Shown: piece after piece, positions 49,381 through 59,805 of the stretch
How positions within the stretch are numbered: the first letter of the stretch is position 1
Layout: each line of letters opens with the position of its first letter
Made by a program: the position numbers and the translations under genes
Notes under the pieces: model-generated
Told to the model about the DNA's origin: nothing
The model's input: only the letters and a program-made list of their open reading frames with translations
The model's database searches: none
NCBI GenBank assembly: GCA_022592445.1
Contig: JABYQR010000183.1
Location: forward strand, 24,892-88,891
From: Cytidiella melzeri
Taxonomy: Eukaryota; Basidiomycota; Agaricomycetes; Polyporales; Irpicaceae
Length of the DNA stretch: 64,000 nt
Reading direction: 5' to 3'

Positions 49381-49628
49381 ACTTGTAAGCACAACGTTCT
49401 TGGCTCCTGCCATGTGTTGGGAAATATTCGCAGCGTTTTTCTTCCCTCCTCCCTCGAGTCAGACGGGAAATTCACGTAGGAGCGAGCGAACGAGCTCAAC
49501 ATCCACTGCAGTGCATCGTGGTTCACATTGGATCCAGAATGGTGAGCAGTGCCAGGTATGGAATTTGACCAGAGCCTGACTTGGGGCGAGTAGATGTTGT
49601 GCGACAGAACGAGTTTCGCGACTATCCC

Positions 49629-50278
49629 ATGCACGAGGCGTCGGAATTCTTGAACGATCCTATCTTGTTCTACGATAGAAACGAGCCATATTACGAGTGA
49701 GCTTTCCACAGTCCACAGAAATCGATGCTCACTCACGTGGTTTGTAGGTTTACGAATTTCTCGAACCACTCTGTCGTGTACGGCGAGCTGACATACCCAA
49801 CTGCTGAGCATTGTATGCGTGATTCAAGTTGAGAGATCTGCACCCAAAGATAACTGAATACGTTAATTAGTATTCCAGGCTTCCAAGTTCATTGAATGTT
49901 ATCCGAATATTGCAGAGCAGATTCGCCAATCACCGACGCCACGAGCAGCACTGCAGGAGGCCACCAGAATGCAGCATTTACGTCGTCATGATTGGTTCGA
50001 AGTGAACATAACAGTTATGGACACCGTGCTCGAAGCAAAATTCACGCAACACGCGGAGCTACGCCAGCTGCTGCTGGACACTGGAGATAGGCAACTTGTG
50101 GAAGCAAGTCCGGTACGTCAGAGTTTTTCGTGAGAAGAGTATTAGAACGATCAAGTACTCACTAGTCGCGCAGATTGATTCGTTCTGGGGCTGGGGAGAA
50201 AATGAGCGAGGTAGAAATGAGCTGGGAAAGGCTCTAATGAGATTACGGGATAAACTTCGAGGACATGCGCAATCCTAG
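49629..50278 (+). CDS. NADAR-domain protein (YbiA/DUF1768 family), unit 3, intact
   Basis: Four exons (49629-49696, 49748-49812, 49871-50112, 50174-50278) sum to 480 nt, or 159 residues, the usual size of a stand-alone NADAR protein. Signature segments: PILFYDRNEPYYEFTNFS at the start, YPTAEHLFQASKF (family EH-x-(F/Y)QA-x-KF), and FWGWGENERGRNELGKALM (family WG-x-G-x-x-x-G-x-N-x-LG). NADAR enzymes cleave N-glycosidic bonds of ADP-ribose-like or riboflavin-precursor substrates. Some remove ADP-ribose from guanine bases. Exon 3 must start at the AG of TTAATTAG. The next AG breaks the frame. Its partner across the promoter is a PARP-type gene, which suggests reversal of that enzyme's mark. That is inference. 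Confidence 0.87.
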
Positions 50279-50867
50279 TGAACGTTGGCCGCGACATGAG
50301 ATGAGAGAAGAGGTGTTATAGAATGCTAGTTGCTCTACGGGCTTATACTTGGTCATACTTGATGGTCGTCGCGTGCCAGAGGAAGGGATAAGGTGGTAAT
50401 AGACGCTCACGGACGCACCCGACTATCTAATAAAGGCAACTCTATGTTGGAAAGACTCCGTACTGTGGCCGCGAACAGATAGGTATAAGTTACCATACCC
50501 TCAACAAAGAAATTCAGTGAGCCGCTGAGGTGCGTGACGGTCACATCAGGTATCAGATTATCGCTCTACAGCATATAATATACGAATAGTTTGATTGTTC
50601 GAGTTCTGTACTAATGAACTGAATCAGCGATGTCTGTAGCCACAAACCTCTTCCATCAAGGGCTAAGTAGGCGAATGCGGAATCAGACTCCATGGGTCTA
50701 CCGACAATACGGGTTGCCAACTGCCTGTTGAGACATGCTCCAGTCTGAGCAAATATACGTCTGCGTTGGTATAACGCTGAATGGCCCAATCACCACCCAG
50801 TTCTGTAGAGGGTGTCTTGGAGTATGTCTAAGAGCGTATCAAAACGACGAGCAGTCCGGTAGTAGCT
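50279..50867. other. spacer between the ADP-ribosylation array and the X family
   Basis: 50300-50440 resembles the flank after the unit 1 NADAR gene (TAGACGCTCAC...CACCCGAC). 50730-50837 could hold a last exon of X copy 0 (minus strand, NWVVIGPFSV in one frame), but that is unproven. Confidence 0.4.
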
Positions 50868-51401
50868 TTATGTGCGACTCACGAGCAGAAATCTCCGAAG
50901 CATGTCGGTCAGCTTCTTCGCGAACTCTCTCAGAGTCAACCCTCGAGAAGGAGCCGTAGGCTTGATAGAGACTGCCGTCTCATATGGCTCGTAGCCTGGC
51001 CACTGGAGACGACCTGGTGATCAGCATCGGGCGTGTTGGCTCAACAGAACCACTTACATGTATCCGCACCTTAATTTGGGTTTTGTGAGGCAAATTTACT
51101 ATGCTCTGCGCACCATCTAAAGCCCTTGCTGAGGATGCGGTACGTATATTGATACCGTTCCTTCCGTTGATCTTGAATTCCACAGGAGAGAGCTTATATT
51201 CGGGTCCAAACTCCCAACGCGCACTATAAATCTTCTGAGGGACTATGATCCCTTCTTCGAGAAAGCCTGCTTCTCGTTCAGACCAGAAGTCCATAAAAGT
51301 ATGATATCGTCTCTGTAAAGGTGCGTCAGCCAGACTGGTGTCGTTGCGTATGAATACACACATACGCGACTTATTGCAGAGCCGGAACGTGCACCAGGCA
51401 T
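50868..51401 (-). CDS. orphan X-family protein, divergent copy 0
   Basis: Family not recognised. The ATG at 51401 opens MPGARSGSAISR, a GTATGT intron follows, then RRYHTFMDFWSEREAGFLEEGIIVPQ..., and a second intron joins KVRIH to WPGYEPYETA, then LTLREFAKKLTDMLRRFLL. The HTF start, the VP-x-x-x-Y segment and WPGY match copies 1-3, though the rest has diverged strongly. Reading on gives a stop at 50868. A GTGAGT at the same place could instead splice to a further exon, as in the other copies. Confidence in the 3' end is low. Confidence 0.5.
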
Positions 51402-51972
51402 GGAAATGAGAGACGAAGGTGAGATCAAATGAGCGGACGAAAGAGAGATGACAAAATGTGAGCTTCGTGTCGATACCCAGGAGTGACTTTATATACCTCG
51501 GAGACACAATCGATCCGCCGACGGAAGAATATCCATGGGCGGGGTGGCCACAGCAGCCCTTCGATCGGATGTCTGAACAATACAAAAACAAACACCCCAT
51601 CCGCAAGCGTTTTTCCCGACGCTGCCTCAGGCTCTGCGGCATGTGAGCGAGTGCTCATCAATGCATGTATTCGAGATGAACCCCGTGAAACCTGTCGAAG
51701 TAAAGTTCATTATTAACGCAAAAACCGGCATCAACGTATGTACAAGGCTTACCAGTGTATTGTCATCAAGGTCGAAGCTTTGACTGCTCTGACCCAAGCA
51801 TAATTTTTCTTCTGTAAGCTAATAGCTCAAGACAAGTTATCCCTGAAGGCTTGTGGGGCACGGTGCATCTTTGGATATACAAGCTTCAAAGCTCTTTGGA
51901 ACTCACAGCTTCGTCGATTCACGCTTCAAGTTGAAGGCAGACTCCAGAGCAGGAAGAGCCCGACGGTGCAAT

Positions 51973-52012
51973 GTCGGAAATATCCGGCTGGTTCCGGCAG
52001 GCTCTATTAGGA
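51973..52012. repeat. X-unit boundary repeat, copy a
   Basis: GTCGGAAATATCCGGCTGG... recurs at 59813 and 63636, each time 100-190 bp beyond the 3' end of an X gene. It marks the edge of the duplicated unit. Confidence 0.6.
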
Positions 52013-52158
52013 AACCAATGTGAAAGGCTTGCAATTGAGCTTAGCGTGTTGAACCGCCCTCAAGGCGCGTGAACGTAAAATAGCTGTGCACACATGCTCG
52101 ATACAGTTTTTTTATCATAACATATAGCCTAGTAAAGCTCGGCGCCACCCAGAGGCTG

Positions 52159-52934
52159 CTACTTTGCCGTCTTCTCTCCTTTGGCTGTGGGCATTCTCAC
52201 CGCCAATATCGGCTGCAGAACAGTATCTGGCTCTTCGCCGTCCTTGCAATCCCGATCTTCCACATGCTCCACGGCCAAAATTATGATATCTTCTGGAGAG
52301 TAGTGTCCAAGCCACCAGGGGTCGTCTTCCTCACTAGAAGAGCGTGATGTACTTCGTTCCTAATGGAAGTATCTGGTTAGCTGATCGGGCAAACGGAGTG
52401 ACTATACTCACCTCGAAAAATCTCTTTACATATTTTCCGGTGCAATAAGCCATCTTCGCATTTGCTGGATTGTCTATGTCTGAACTTTGAGGTGTATAGA
52501 TCTCAGCGTCGTATCCAGGCCACTATTTTTGGCAGAAACACGGAAAAGCTGTAAGTTTACGGACTTGACGATTAGTCGAGAAAAACGCACATGGACGCGC
52601 ATCTTTGGCTTCACAAGCACGCTGACATCGTATTCAAACACTTTTTCTTCAGTTACCCCGGCCATTGAGCTGTCACAAACTGATGCCAGGCTGGCTCCGA
52701 GTTCTCCATTGAACTTGACGTTGTATCGCCCCACTTTTCCTGATGGGTAGCGGGAAGAAGGGTATGCCGATGCAGGGACCATGAGACCTGGCCTAGACCA
52801 GTTTGATTCTATGAGATCCGGATAGTGCACAAAGGTGTGGTGCTTTGATGAGAAGATGTATATGTCAGCTCGTATTCTCTATAGTGAGGACTAAAAATAA
52901 GACGTACTACTGGGTCTCTTGAGGGAAGTGACAT
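52159..52934 (-). CDS. orphan X-family protein, copy 1
   Basis: Four exons on the minus strand: MSLPSRDPV; then HHTFVHYPDLIESNW...KMRVH; then WPGYDAEIYTP...KRFFE; then ERSTSRSSSEEDDPWWLGHYSPEDIIILAVEHVED..., ending GEKTAK at 52159. About 200 residues. No domain, signal or membrane segment recognised. Conserved across copies: HTF-x-x-YPDL, the VP...YPS...YP-x-G-x-x-GR block, the VFEYD/LFEYD strand, WPGY just after an intron, and WWLGxxS-x-x-DI-x-(I/V)LAVEHVED. The acidic, Trp-bearing C-terminal part could be an interaction module. A TATA-like TTATATAC lies about 30-40 bp upstream on the minus strand. Confidence 0.68.
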
Positions 52935-53752
52935 GGCTGAGATGAAGAGCGTGAGGGAGCACGCTTGCGTTTTATATACTTTTCGTGTGCCCAAGGGCCA
53001 GTCTTTTCGTGGTTCTGGGACAATACGCTCGCATTGAAAGCGGGCCAGCCGATGTGCCACGAGAGAACCACGTTGGGGTATTATCGTCAGTGATGTGGTG
53101 GCTTTTTTGCCGCGTCCATTTGGCCATCAATTCATGCTGGCCATAATCTTGTGCCTGGTGACTTACGAGAATAAGGCGAGTATACATAGGCGTGACACCA
53201 CCAGTGATGTTGGCCACAATGACCATGGTCATAAGGGTGAGAATGCATACGCCAAGATCGCGAGATCGACGTGTGTCCTATAGGCACGACGAAAGGACAC
53301 CAGTATTTCGAGCAGAAAGCGCTACCGGCGTTTGAAGAGTGCATAGAATGCAGTGGCCACAGCACTGACCCTAAGATGAAATGAGCAGATGATACAAGAG
53401 CTTGATCACTCTCTCTGCAAGGGTCTTGTCCACTGCGATTACTGAAAGCGAATCCGTGACGCTCTGCAGTACGTTCGAGGAACACTCAGGAGTGAAAGCA
53501 TTGTATATTATCATTGTGTGAGCTATCTCAAAGATTGTCATCAATGTGAAAAGCGGCGCAGCCGAAGGTCGAGTCTTACTGGTCAAAGCACCGACTCGAA
53601 CGTCTGGCCCAAGCTCCTCGGCGCAAAGTTAAGTTACCTCCGCAAGTTTCTCAGAACCGTGTGGAATTGGATGCAGAAGATTTCAGCTCATGAATGAGTC
53701 GTTGGATCGCATACGAGTGCCGGTTGAAGAGGAGATCTGACAGAGACGCTCT
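52935..53752. other. X copy 1 upstream region with decayed gene relic
   Basis: Similar by eye to 62725-63640. On the minus strand near 53165-53235 a hydrophobic stretch MTMVIVANITGGVTPMYTRLIL is followed by GTAAGT, as if an exon of a membrane protein. The rest is interrupted, and similar relics lie upstream of copies 2 and 3 (shared TTGTGCCTGG). I call no gene. Confidence 0.4.
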
Positions 53753-53765
53753 GGGGGTGGTCGGA
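53753..53765 (+). repeat. left target-site duplication of the LINE
   Basis: GGGGGTGGTCGGA, identical to 59806-59818 right after the poly(A) tail. Confidence 0.88.
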
Positions 53766-53960
53766 CACCGCTTCTTGAACCCGTACCACCACCACCAAGA
53801 AAATTCCCACGCTTAAGCATAACGCCTCCCTCGCCACCATTCCCTTCCTCTTCCCGTTAATCGCTCGAGTTCTCCTTTAAAATACTTTAATATCATCTAC
53901 TCTTCTCATATTCGCGTTATTAGTCTTCCCTCCTTAAAGCCCCCACCACCTTAATCCAGC

Positions 53961-55793
53961 ATGTCTGGCGTTTTAACAGACGCAGACATGACTCCTCCTC
54001 CGTCCCAGCAGTCGCTGGATTATATGACCCCGCCCGCTGCAATTCACCAGGCTGAGTTTAATCAGTCTATGCCCTCAGAGGCTCCTGGTGCGCCCTATCA
54101 TAACCACCCTCAAAGCACCCCTGTCAACTTCTTACCGCAGCCCCCCCAACCTGCTGCCACCATCGAGACACAAACCATCGATGAAGATGCGGATCTCTGG
54201 GGAGACGATATCCCTCCAGACACGCCGTGCGGTGCCCACCTCCCGTACGATAACGAAGACCAGATCAGTGAGTCTCTACCGGTCTTCGCTGCCACCCTCT
54301 CTACCCTCGCCGCCTTCCTCACCGAGCCGGCGGTCATGCATCGCATCAGAGACCTAGCTCTCCACACGAAATCGTTCGAGAACATTGTCTCGCCCATCTT
54401 CAACAATCTTCGCGGCCTCGTCAACACGTGGAACAATACGGTGGACGCTGAACTCGCCGTTCAGCGTGGCGTATCGGCTCCCTCTTTCCGCGCAGCACCA
54501 AACGCGATAGCCCCAGTGGTCACCCACGCTCAGCCTGCTCCCCAAATAGTGCGTCCAACACACTCGTTGGGCACCACCCACAGACCTTTCCGAGTCGGAG
54601 GCAATCCAACCCACCACACGAACCAATCCACTCTCCCTTTCGCTGCTGGTTCGATGCCGCCCCCCATCCCTGTGGCCAATCGACCAGCTCCGACCTACGC
54701 GCAGGCCCTCAAGTCGCGGCCAGCTAACACCCTGTTCAACATCACATCGGCCCTCGCCACCGCCCTTCCTGACGCTCCCGCTGAGGCGGTACTCACTATG
54801 GCCACAAAGATGATCCCAGCTCCAAGCAACCGAGCTGTCCCTCGACATGCGCCACGGAATGCCTCTAAGGTCATTACGGTAAAGCCGCTCAGCGGCAACG
54901 TCTCCGTATCTGATATCCCCAATGACCAACAGCTCCTGAGCGCCTTCTCGCAAGAGTACGAGGAGGCAAAAATCGACAGGCGCGTCCCACAGGATGCGCC
55001 TGACATTCTATTTGTGCGCTGGCTCAATAACGCACTACATCTTCAGTTCCGCACCTCGCCATGCGACGGCACAGAAGCGGTTATTGAGTCTTTTTGGAGA
55101 AAGTGTAGGGGCCTGAGCGCCTCCACCCCAGTCTGCTCGAAATTCCGATTCCGCAACGGTGTGCTCTACCGTCGCGTTCCGTTCTCTGATCCGTCTACTG
55201 CCACGTCTGACGAATCCATTCAACAGATCAGACAGGCTCTGCTGAGCCAGTACGCATGGGAAGGGGTCACCATGATTGGCAACCCCCGAGTGCAAATATC
55301 TGAAGGTTCCTCCTTCGGCACAGTGTTCGCTGACTTCTACGACAGCTCTACGTCTCGGTGCATGCGGCAGATCATGCGACAGATTGTGTACCTCAACGGT
55401 GGCACATGTCGAGCCGTGCAGGCTCATAACTTCCGGCCAGCAACTCCTCGTTGCGCGGTCTGTCAACGCTGGGGTCACCCCGCGGACATTTGTCGTTCAC
55501 AAGTGGTAAGGTGCCCTGTGTGCACTCAACCACATGACGAACGTGACCACGAACGCCTAGCGCCATTCGCGGACGCCAAATGTTTCAATTGCGGTGAGGC
55601 ACACCGCTCGGATTCTCCTGACTGTCCCTTTTTCCAGCATCGCCGCGACCGGGAGTGGATTCAGACCCACCAGCCAACCTCGCAGGCAATCCGCAGAGCA
55701 CCTCCCATTGATCCTCGACAGGTCACACGACCTAGTCGAAACACTCGTATTGGCATGGGACGTCAACCCCGTGGCCTCGGTAGAGCAGTCTAG
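53961..55793 (+). CDS. LINE ORF1 protein, gag-like with zinc knuckles
   Basis: 610 residues, one exon. A Pro/Thr-rich acidic N-terminus precedes a central region with an RNA-binding look (VITVKPLSGNVSVSDIP...). The C-terminus holds three Cys/His motifs: CAVCQRWGHPADIC (CCHC), CPVCTQPHDERDH and CFNCGEAHRSDSPDC. ORF1 proteins coat the element RNA and act as nucleic-acid chaperones. The stop at 55791 is 5 nt before the ORF2 ATG, so ORF2 is probably reached by reinitiation. Confidence 0.9.
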   Translation: MSGVLTDADMTPPPSQQSLDYMTPPAAIHQAEFNQSMPSEAPGAPYHNHPQSTPVNFLPQPPQPAATIETQTIDEDADLWGDDIPPDTPCGAHLPYDNEDQISESLPVFAATLSTLAAFLTEPAVMHRIRDLALHTKSFENIVSPIFNNLRGLVNTWNNTVDAELAVQRGVSAPSFRAAPNAIAPVVTHAQPAPQIVRPTHSLGTTHRPFRVGGNPTHHTNQSTLPFAAGSMPPPIPVANRPAPTYAQALKSRPANTLFNITSALATALPDAPAEAVLTMATKMIPAPSNRAVPRHAPRNASKVITVKPLSGNVSVSDIPNDQQLLSAFSQEYEEAKIDRRVPQDAPDILFVRWLNNALHLQFRTSPCDGTEAVIESFWRKCRGLSASTPVCSKFRFRNGVLYRRVPFSDPSTATSDESIQQIRQALLSQYAWEGVTMIGNPRVQISEGSSFGTVFADFYDSSTSRCMRQIMRQIVYLNGGTCRAVQAHNFRPATPRCAVCQRWGHPADICRSQVVRCPVCTQPHDERDHERLAPFADAKCFNCGEAHRSDSPDCPFFQHRRDREWIQTHQPTSQAIRRAPPIDPRQVTRPSRNTRIGMGRQPRGLGRAV

Positions 55794-55798
55794 AACCC

Positions 55799-58700
55799 AT
55801 GACTGATTCAGCACATAGCGTATTCCGGGTAATTTCCTTTAACGCCAATCATACAGCTACTAATACCGCAGCTGTGCTACAACATTTCGTCCAAGCGGAC
55901 GCCATCTTCATTCAGGAACCTGCGTACGCAGTCCTCAAACGCACTCCTTCCACCACGAACCCTAACGGCGATGAGTTCTTCGGAACTCAAGCGCAATCGA
56001 GAGACTGGATTCTGCTCGAGGTCGGCGATATTCGACAAGCACGAGTAGCGTGCTACGTCAACCGTAGGTGGGCGGGGTCCAACCCGCGGACCCGCCATGA
56101 TATCATTTCACATCCTCATCTTCTGTGTTTTTCTGTCTTCTTTCAAAATACTGAACGCTACTTTCTGAACGTATACAGCCACCCAGACACGCACGAAGCC
56201 ACCCACACACTCCTTGCGGCCCAACATCTTCCGTCCTTCACCCTTGTCGCAGGCGACTTCAACCTTCACCACATGCTCTGGGAGTCAGGTCGTCGCGACG
56301 ATCGACACGCGCAGGATATCATTGACTTCATGCCAGACATCAATGTCTCGCTGCTGAATCTGCCGGACGTGCACACTCACTTCCCACATCGTCGCGGATT
56401 CGCGCCATCTGTCATCGATCTTGCATGGATCGACTCGGCTTTCATAGACCACCCTCTCACCACTCTTGCTGTGGACCCTCACATGCGCATGGGGTCGGAC
56501 CACGCGGTACTCACCATTGACATTCCCATCACGCCGGAATACGTCGCACTTCCGCGCATCGCCCCTAACTCCGAGGCAGAAACAGAATTTATCTTGGATA
56601 TTATTGATGCCGCCCGCATGCGCATTCACGACTCCATCTCTTCTTCTCAAGACATTGAACGTTCGCTAAACTCTTTCTTTGAATCTGTACAGGAAGCATT
56701 TAATCGACATGCGTCGGTTCCCCGCATCACCAGCCACTCCAAACCGTGGTGGAACGAGGAGTGCCGGGAAGCCCTCAGGGTTTTTCGACTTACCAACCAG
56801 CAGGAAGATCGGTGGGCCTTTTTCAGCGCAGTGCGCAAGGCCAAGAGACTGCATTTCGACAACATCATCCAGGACATGGCGGCGAAAAAGCGTGTCTGGG
56901 ACCTCACGTCGTGGTCCAAACCGCGCCCGATATCGACTGCGTCTCACATTAAGGGTAACAATGGCGCCACCCTGCGCTCCTTTGACGAGTTCATCAGGGG
57001 CTGTGCTGGTCAGTTCTACTCGGCACAGGATCGACCAGTCGACCTCTCCATAGTCGAGGTCCTCGAACAACGCGACGAGAGGGCATTTCCGCCCTTCTCT
57101 CGACAAGAACTACGGGAAAGTTTAGCTGCGACGTCTTCCCGGTCCGCACCAGGACCGGACCACCTCACTTGGTCAATGATCAAGTCCCTCGTTGCTGACC
57201 GCGACATTGAAACGTATTTCCTTACCATCTTCAATGCATGCGTGACTAATAGTTTCTGGCCCTCACAGTTCAAATCGTCAGTGACGATTGTCATCCCGAA
57301 GCCCAAGAAATCTGATTATTCAGTTTTGAAGGCATATCGTCCGATCGTCCTCCTCAGCTGTTTAGGCAAGCTGGCGGAGAAGCTGATCGCTAACCGCATG
57401 CAGTATGACTGTACACGGTACCAGTTGTTACACCCCTCCCAGTGTGGGGGTGTACGTCTCCATTCCACGGACGACGCTGGTCTCCTCCTTGTCCATCACT
57501 TACGAGCGGCGCGGGCAGCGGGTCTTCATACCTCATGCCTCGCGATGGACATAGCTCAATTTTTTCCATCTATTAACCACCAGTTATTGGTGGCCATTTT
57601 ACGACGCCTCGGGTTTCACTCCTCCCTATGCCTCCTTATCGCCAACTACCTCTCTAATCGCACCACTCAATTCCGATGGGCTGAACAACTCTCCGGACAG
57701 GTCAGCTGCACAGTCGGTGTGGGGCAGGGCTCATGCCTATCCCCCACCTTCTCAGCGCTAGCCATCACTCCTGCCCTCGCCCTCATCTCCAAACTCCTCC
57801 CGCCCTCTGAGCCCTCCTTACGCTCTCTTCTGCTATTCTTCGTAGACGACGGCACTCTTGCCCTCTCTTCGGACTCGTTAGGCACTAATGTTTTCATCCT
57901 CCGCCACCTGTACATTCGCATCGTCGAGACGTTCGCACGTATTGGCATCGTCCTCGAGCTCGACAAGCTTGAACTCGCGCATTTTCCTCGCCCCAAGTAT
58001 CATGGTCCTCTACCCTCCCTCACTATCACCATCGACAACTCCACCATCACACTCGCTCCCAAACACATATGGCGGTACTTAGGTTTCTTTTTTGACTCTC
58101 AACTCAATTTCCGATACCACGTCCGCTTTTACGCCACCAAGGCCCTTAGTACGGTTCGCGGCTACCCCATGCTGGGCAACTCAAACCGCGGCCTCGCTCC
58201 GTCTCAGAAGCGCCTCCTTTATATCTCATGCATTCGCCCTATCCTCACCTATGGTTTCCGTCTTTGGTTCAACCCGCGCAAGCCACAGAAGTCCCTCATC
58301 TCCTCCCTCTCCCAAGCCCAGTCTACCGCTGCAAGGTGGATCCTGGGTGCGTTCCGCACATCCCCCGTTGGCGGGATGGAAATCCTCGCCGGCCTCCTCC
58401 CAATACGCCTTCATCTCCGCAAACTCTTCGACACCTCCATCCTCCGCACCCAGTGTCTCCCGGCCAGCCACCTCGTCACAATCGCAGCCACCCCCAACGT
58501 CGTTCGCAACCCATCACATTCCATTGGCTTCCCAGTCCACAATATTCTCCCCGGTTCATCTCTCCCCCTCCAAGTTCATCATCAATCGGCTACGCCCAAC
58601 CTCGAGCCCATCAGCCACTCTCACCCAGAGTTACAGCCCGGAAACAGATTGGTAGATTTATTTCCATCGCGCATTTCGTTTATTACTTCACACCCTAAGA

Positions 58701-59647
58701 AATCTTCAGATGAGTTTCAACCTTGGTTAGAACGCAAACGCAATTTCATTAGTCAGCTAGCATCTTCCCCTTTAACCACGTTCGCATTCTCGGACGGCTC
58801 AGCTCGCACAGGGACTCCAGACGTCGCCGCCGCCGCATACCGACTATACATTGGACGCGCTCTCGTCGCCTCGAAGGCCTTCGCCTACTCGGAAGCCACG
58901 TCGTTCGACGCCGAGATTCTTGCACTCGCCGCGTGCATCGCCCGTGGCATCAGCACCACCACCACAGACCTCCACATCTTCTGCGACAGTGAATCCGCCA
59001 TCTCCACCATCCTCAGGGTGGAACCGCACTCGGCCCAAGCCATATCCATCAGCACCACCGCACGCCTCCGCGCCTGGTTCTCCATAAACCCGGCAGCGCA
59101 CCTCCACTTCCACTGGTGCCCAGGTCATGCGGGCATCGAACAAAACGAGGCGGTCGACCAGCAAGCCCGCAAGGCGCTGGAAACTCCCAATCCCATCCCT
59201 TTCACTTCGGTCGCGTGGACCAGAAAGACTGCCAAGATGCGCGCCATCGACGCGTGGACGAACATGTGTAAAATCCCGGCATACAGAGGCCACAACTTTC
59301 TTCATGGACGACGAGCCATCGCCCCCACCACCCACAAAGGAGGAAAGTTCCTCACCCGCTTTACCACCAACGACTTGGTCGCTCGAGCAGCCCGAGCAAT
59401 ACTGAATCACGCACCCACGGGGGAATACCGCTCGCGATTCTTCCCAAAGGAAAACTCTCAATGCGACGATTGCAAAGTCTTCCACTCGCGCGCACACATT
59501 CTAAACCAGTGCACTCGGTACTATCGACCGCGACGCAACTTTCTGGAGTTCCTGAAGAACTCTTCCGATCCCGACCCTGCGCTCTATTCTTTTCTTGTCG
59601 ATAATCCTCTCGCTTTTACATTCGATCACGCTCCCACTAACAATTAA
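55799..59647 (+). CDS. LINE ORF2 polyprotein: AP endonuclease, reverse transcriptase, RNase H
   Basis: 1282 residues, uninterrupted. The N-terminal endonuclease shows SFNANH, IFIQEP, VAGDFNLHHMLWESG and SDHAVLTID, with the catalytic Glu, Asp, Asn and His present. The RT shows VIPKPKK, YRPIVLLSCLGKLAEKLI, GVGQGSCLSP and the active site FVDDGTLAL (FVDD instead of the common YADD/FADD). RNase H shows FSDGSA, FDAEILAL, FCDSESA and WCPGHAGIEQNEAVD. A C-terminal CDDC...H...C finger follows. The protein would nick the target and prime cDNA synthesis there. All key residues that I can see are intact. Confidence 0.95.
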   Translation: MTDSAHSVFRVISFNANHTATNTAAVLQHFVQADAIFIQEPAYAVLKRTPSTTNPNGDEFFGTQAQSRDWILLEVGDIRQARVACYVNRRWAGSNPRTRHDIISHPHLLCFSVFFQNTERYFLNVYSHPDTHEATHTLLAAQHLPSFTLVAGDFNLHHMLWESGRRDDRHAQDIIDFMPDINVSLLNLPDVHTHFPHRRGFAPSVIDLAWIDSAFIDHPLTTLAVDPHMRMGSDHAVLTIDIPITPEYVALPRIAPNSEAETEFILDIIDAARMRIHDSISSSQDIERSLNSFFESVQEAFNRHASVPRITSHSKPWWNEECREALRVFRLTNQQEDRWAFFSAVRKAKRLHFDNIIQDMAAKKRVWDLTSWSKPRPISTASHIKGNNGATLRSFDEFIRGCAGQFYSAQDRPVDLSIVEVLEQRDERAFPPFSRQELRESLAATSSRSAPGPDHLTWSMIKSLVADRDIETYFLTIFNACVTNSFWPSQFKSSVTIVIPKPKKSDYSVLKAYRPIVLLSCLGKLAEKLIANRMQYDCTRYQLLHPSQCGGVRLHSTDDAGLLLVHHLRAARAAGLHTSCLAMDIAQFFPSINHQLLVAILRRLGFHSSLCLLIANYLSNRTTQFRWAEQLSGQVSCTVGVGQGSCLSPTFSALAITPALALISKLLPPSEPSLRSLLLFFVDDGTLALSSDSLGTNVFILRHLYIRIVETFARIGIVLELDKLELAHFPRPKYHGPLPSLTITIDNSTITLAPKHIWRYLGFFFDSQLNFRYHVRFYATKALSTVRGYPMLGNSNRGLAPSQKRLLYISCIRPILTYGFRLWFNPRKPQKSLISSLSQAQSTAARWILGAFRTSPVGGMEILAGLLPIRLHLRKLFDTSILRTQCLPASHLVTIAATPNVVRNPSHSIGFPVHNILPGSSLPLQVHHQSATPNLEPISHSHPELQPGNRLVDLFPSRISFITSHPKKSSDEFQPWLERKRNFISQLASSPLTTFAFSDGSARTGTPDVAAAAYRLYIGRALVASKAFAYSEATSFDAEILALAACIARGISTTTTDLHIFCDSESAISTILRVEPHSAQAISISTTARLRAWFSINPAAHLHFHWCPGHAGIEQNEAVDQQARKALETPNPIPFTSVAWTRKTAKMRAIDAWTNMCKIPAYRGHNFLHGRRAIAPTTHKGGKFLTRFTTNDLVARAARAILNHAPTGEYRSRFFPKENSQCDDCKVFHSRAHILNQCTRYYRPRRNFLEFLKNSSDPDPALYSFLVDNPLAFTFDHAPTNN

Positions 59648-59805
59648 AATTTTTAATGTGGTAGTGTACTTACTGTGCGCAGTTCGCGCGTCTGGGCTTA
59701 AGGGTCTCCCCGTTACACGTAGAGTAGTATGTGTATAGTCTTATATTTTGTATCGTCCCTGGCTTCGCCGACGTTTAATACATTGAATTAAAAAAAAAAA
59801 AAAAA

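Larger units (their letters stand above)
53766..59805 (+). mobile_element. full-length non-LTR retrotransposon (LINE) with endonuclease, RT and RNase H
   Basis: 6040 bp bounded by a perfect 13-bp target-site duplication. It consists of a 195-bp 5' UTR, ORF1 (53961-55793), ORF2 (55799-59647), a 142-bp 3' UTR and a tail of about 16 A. Both ORFs are open over their whole length, so the copy looks recent and possibly active. There are no terminal repeats, so it is not an LTR element. The RNase H domain points to the I/Tad-like groups rather than L1 proper. The clade is not certain. It sits among X-family units, and base composition (C-rich coding strand) differs from the flanks. Confidence 0.95.

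Noticed and set aside
50980..51642. 220-codon minus-strand frame starting MPQSLRQRREK
   Set aside because: Only its 3' part is X-family protein; the first 80 codons are upstream sequence before a better ATG (51401) with a GTATGT intron.
53766..59805. LTR retrotransposon or viral insertion
   Set aside because: No terminal repeats, no protease or integrase; poly(A) tail, AP endonuclease and target-site duplication identify a LINE.
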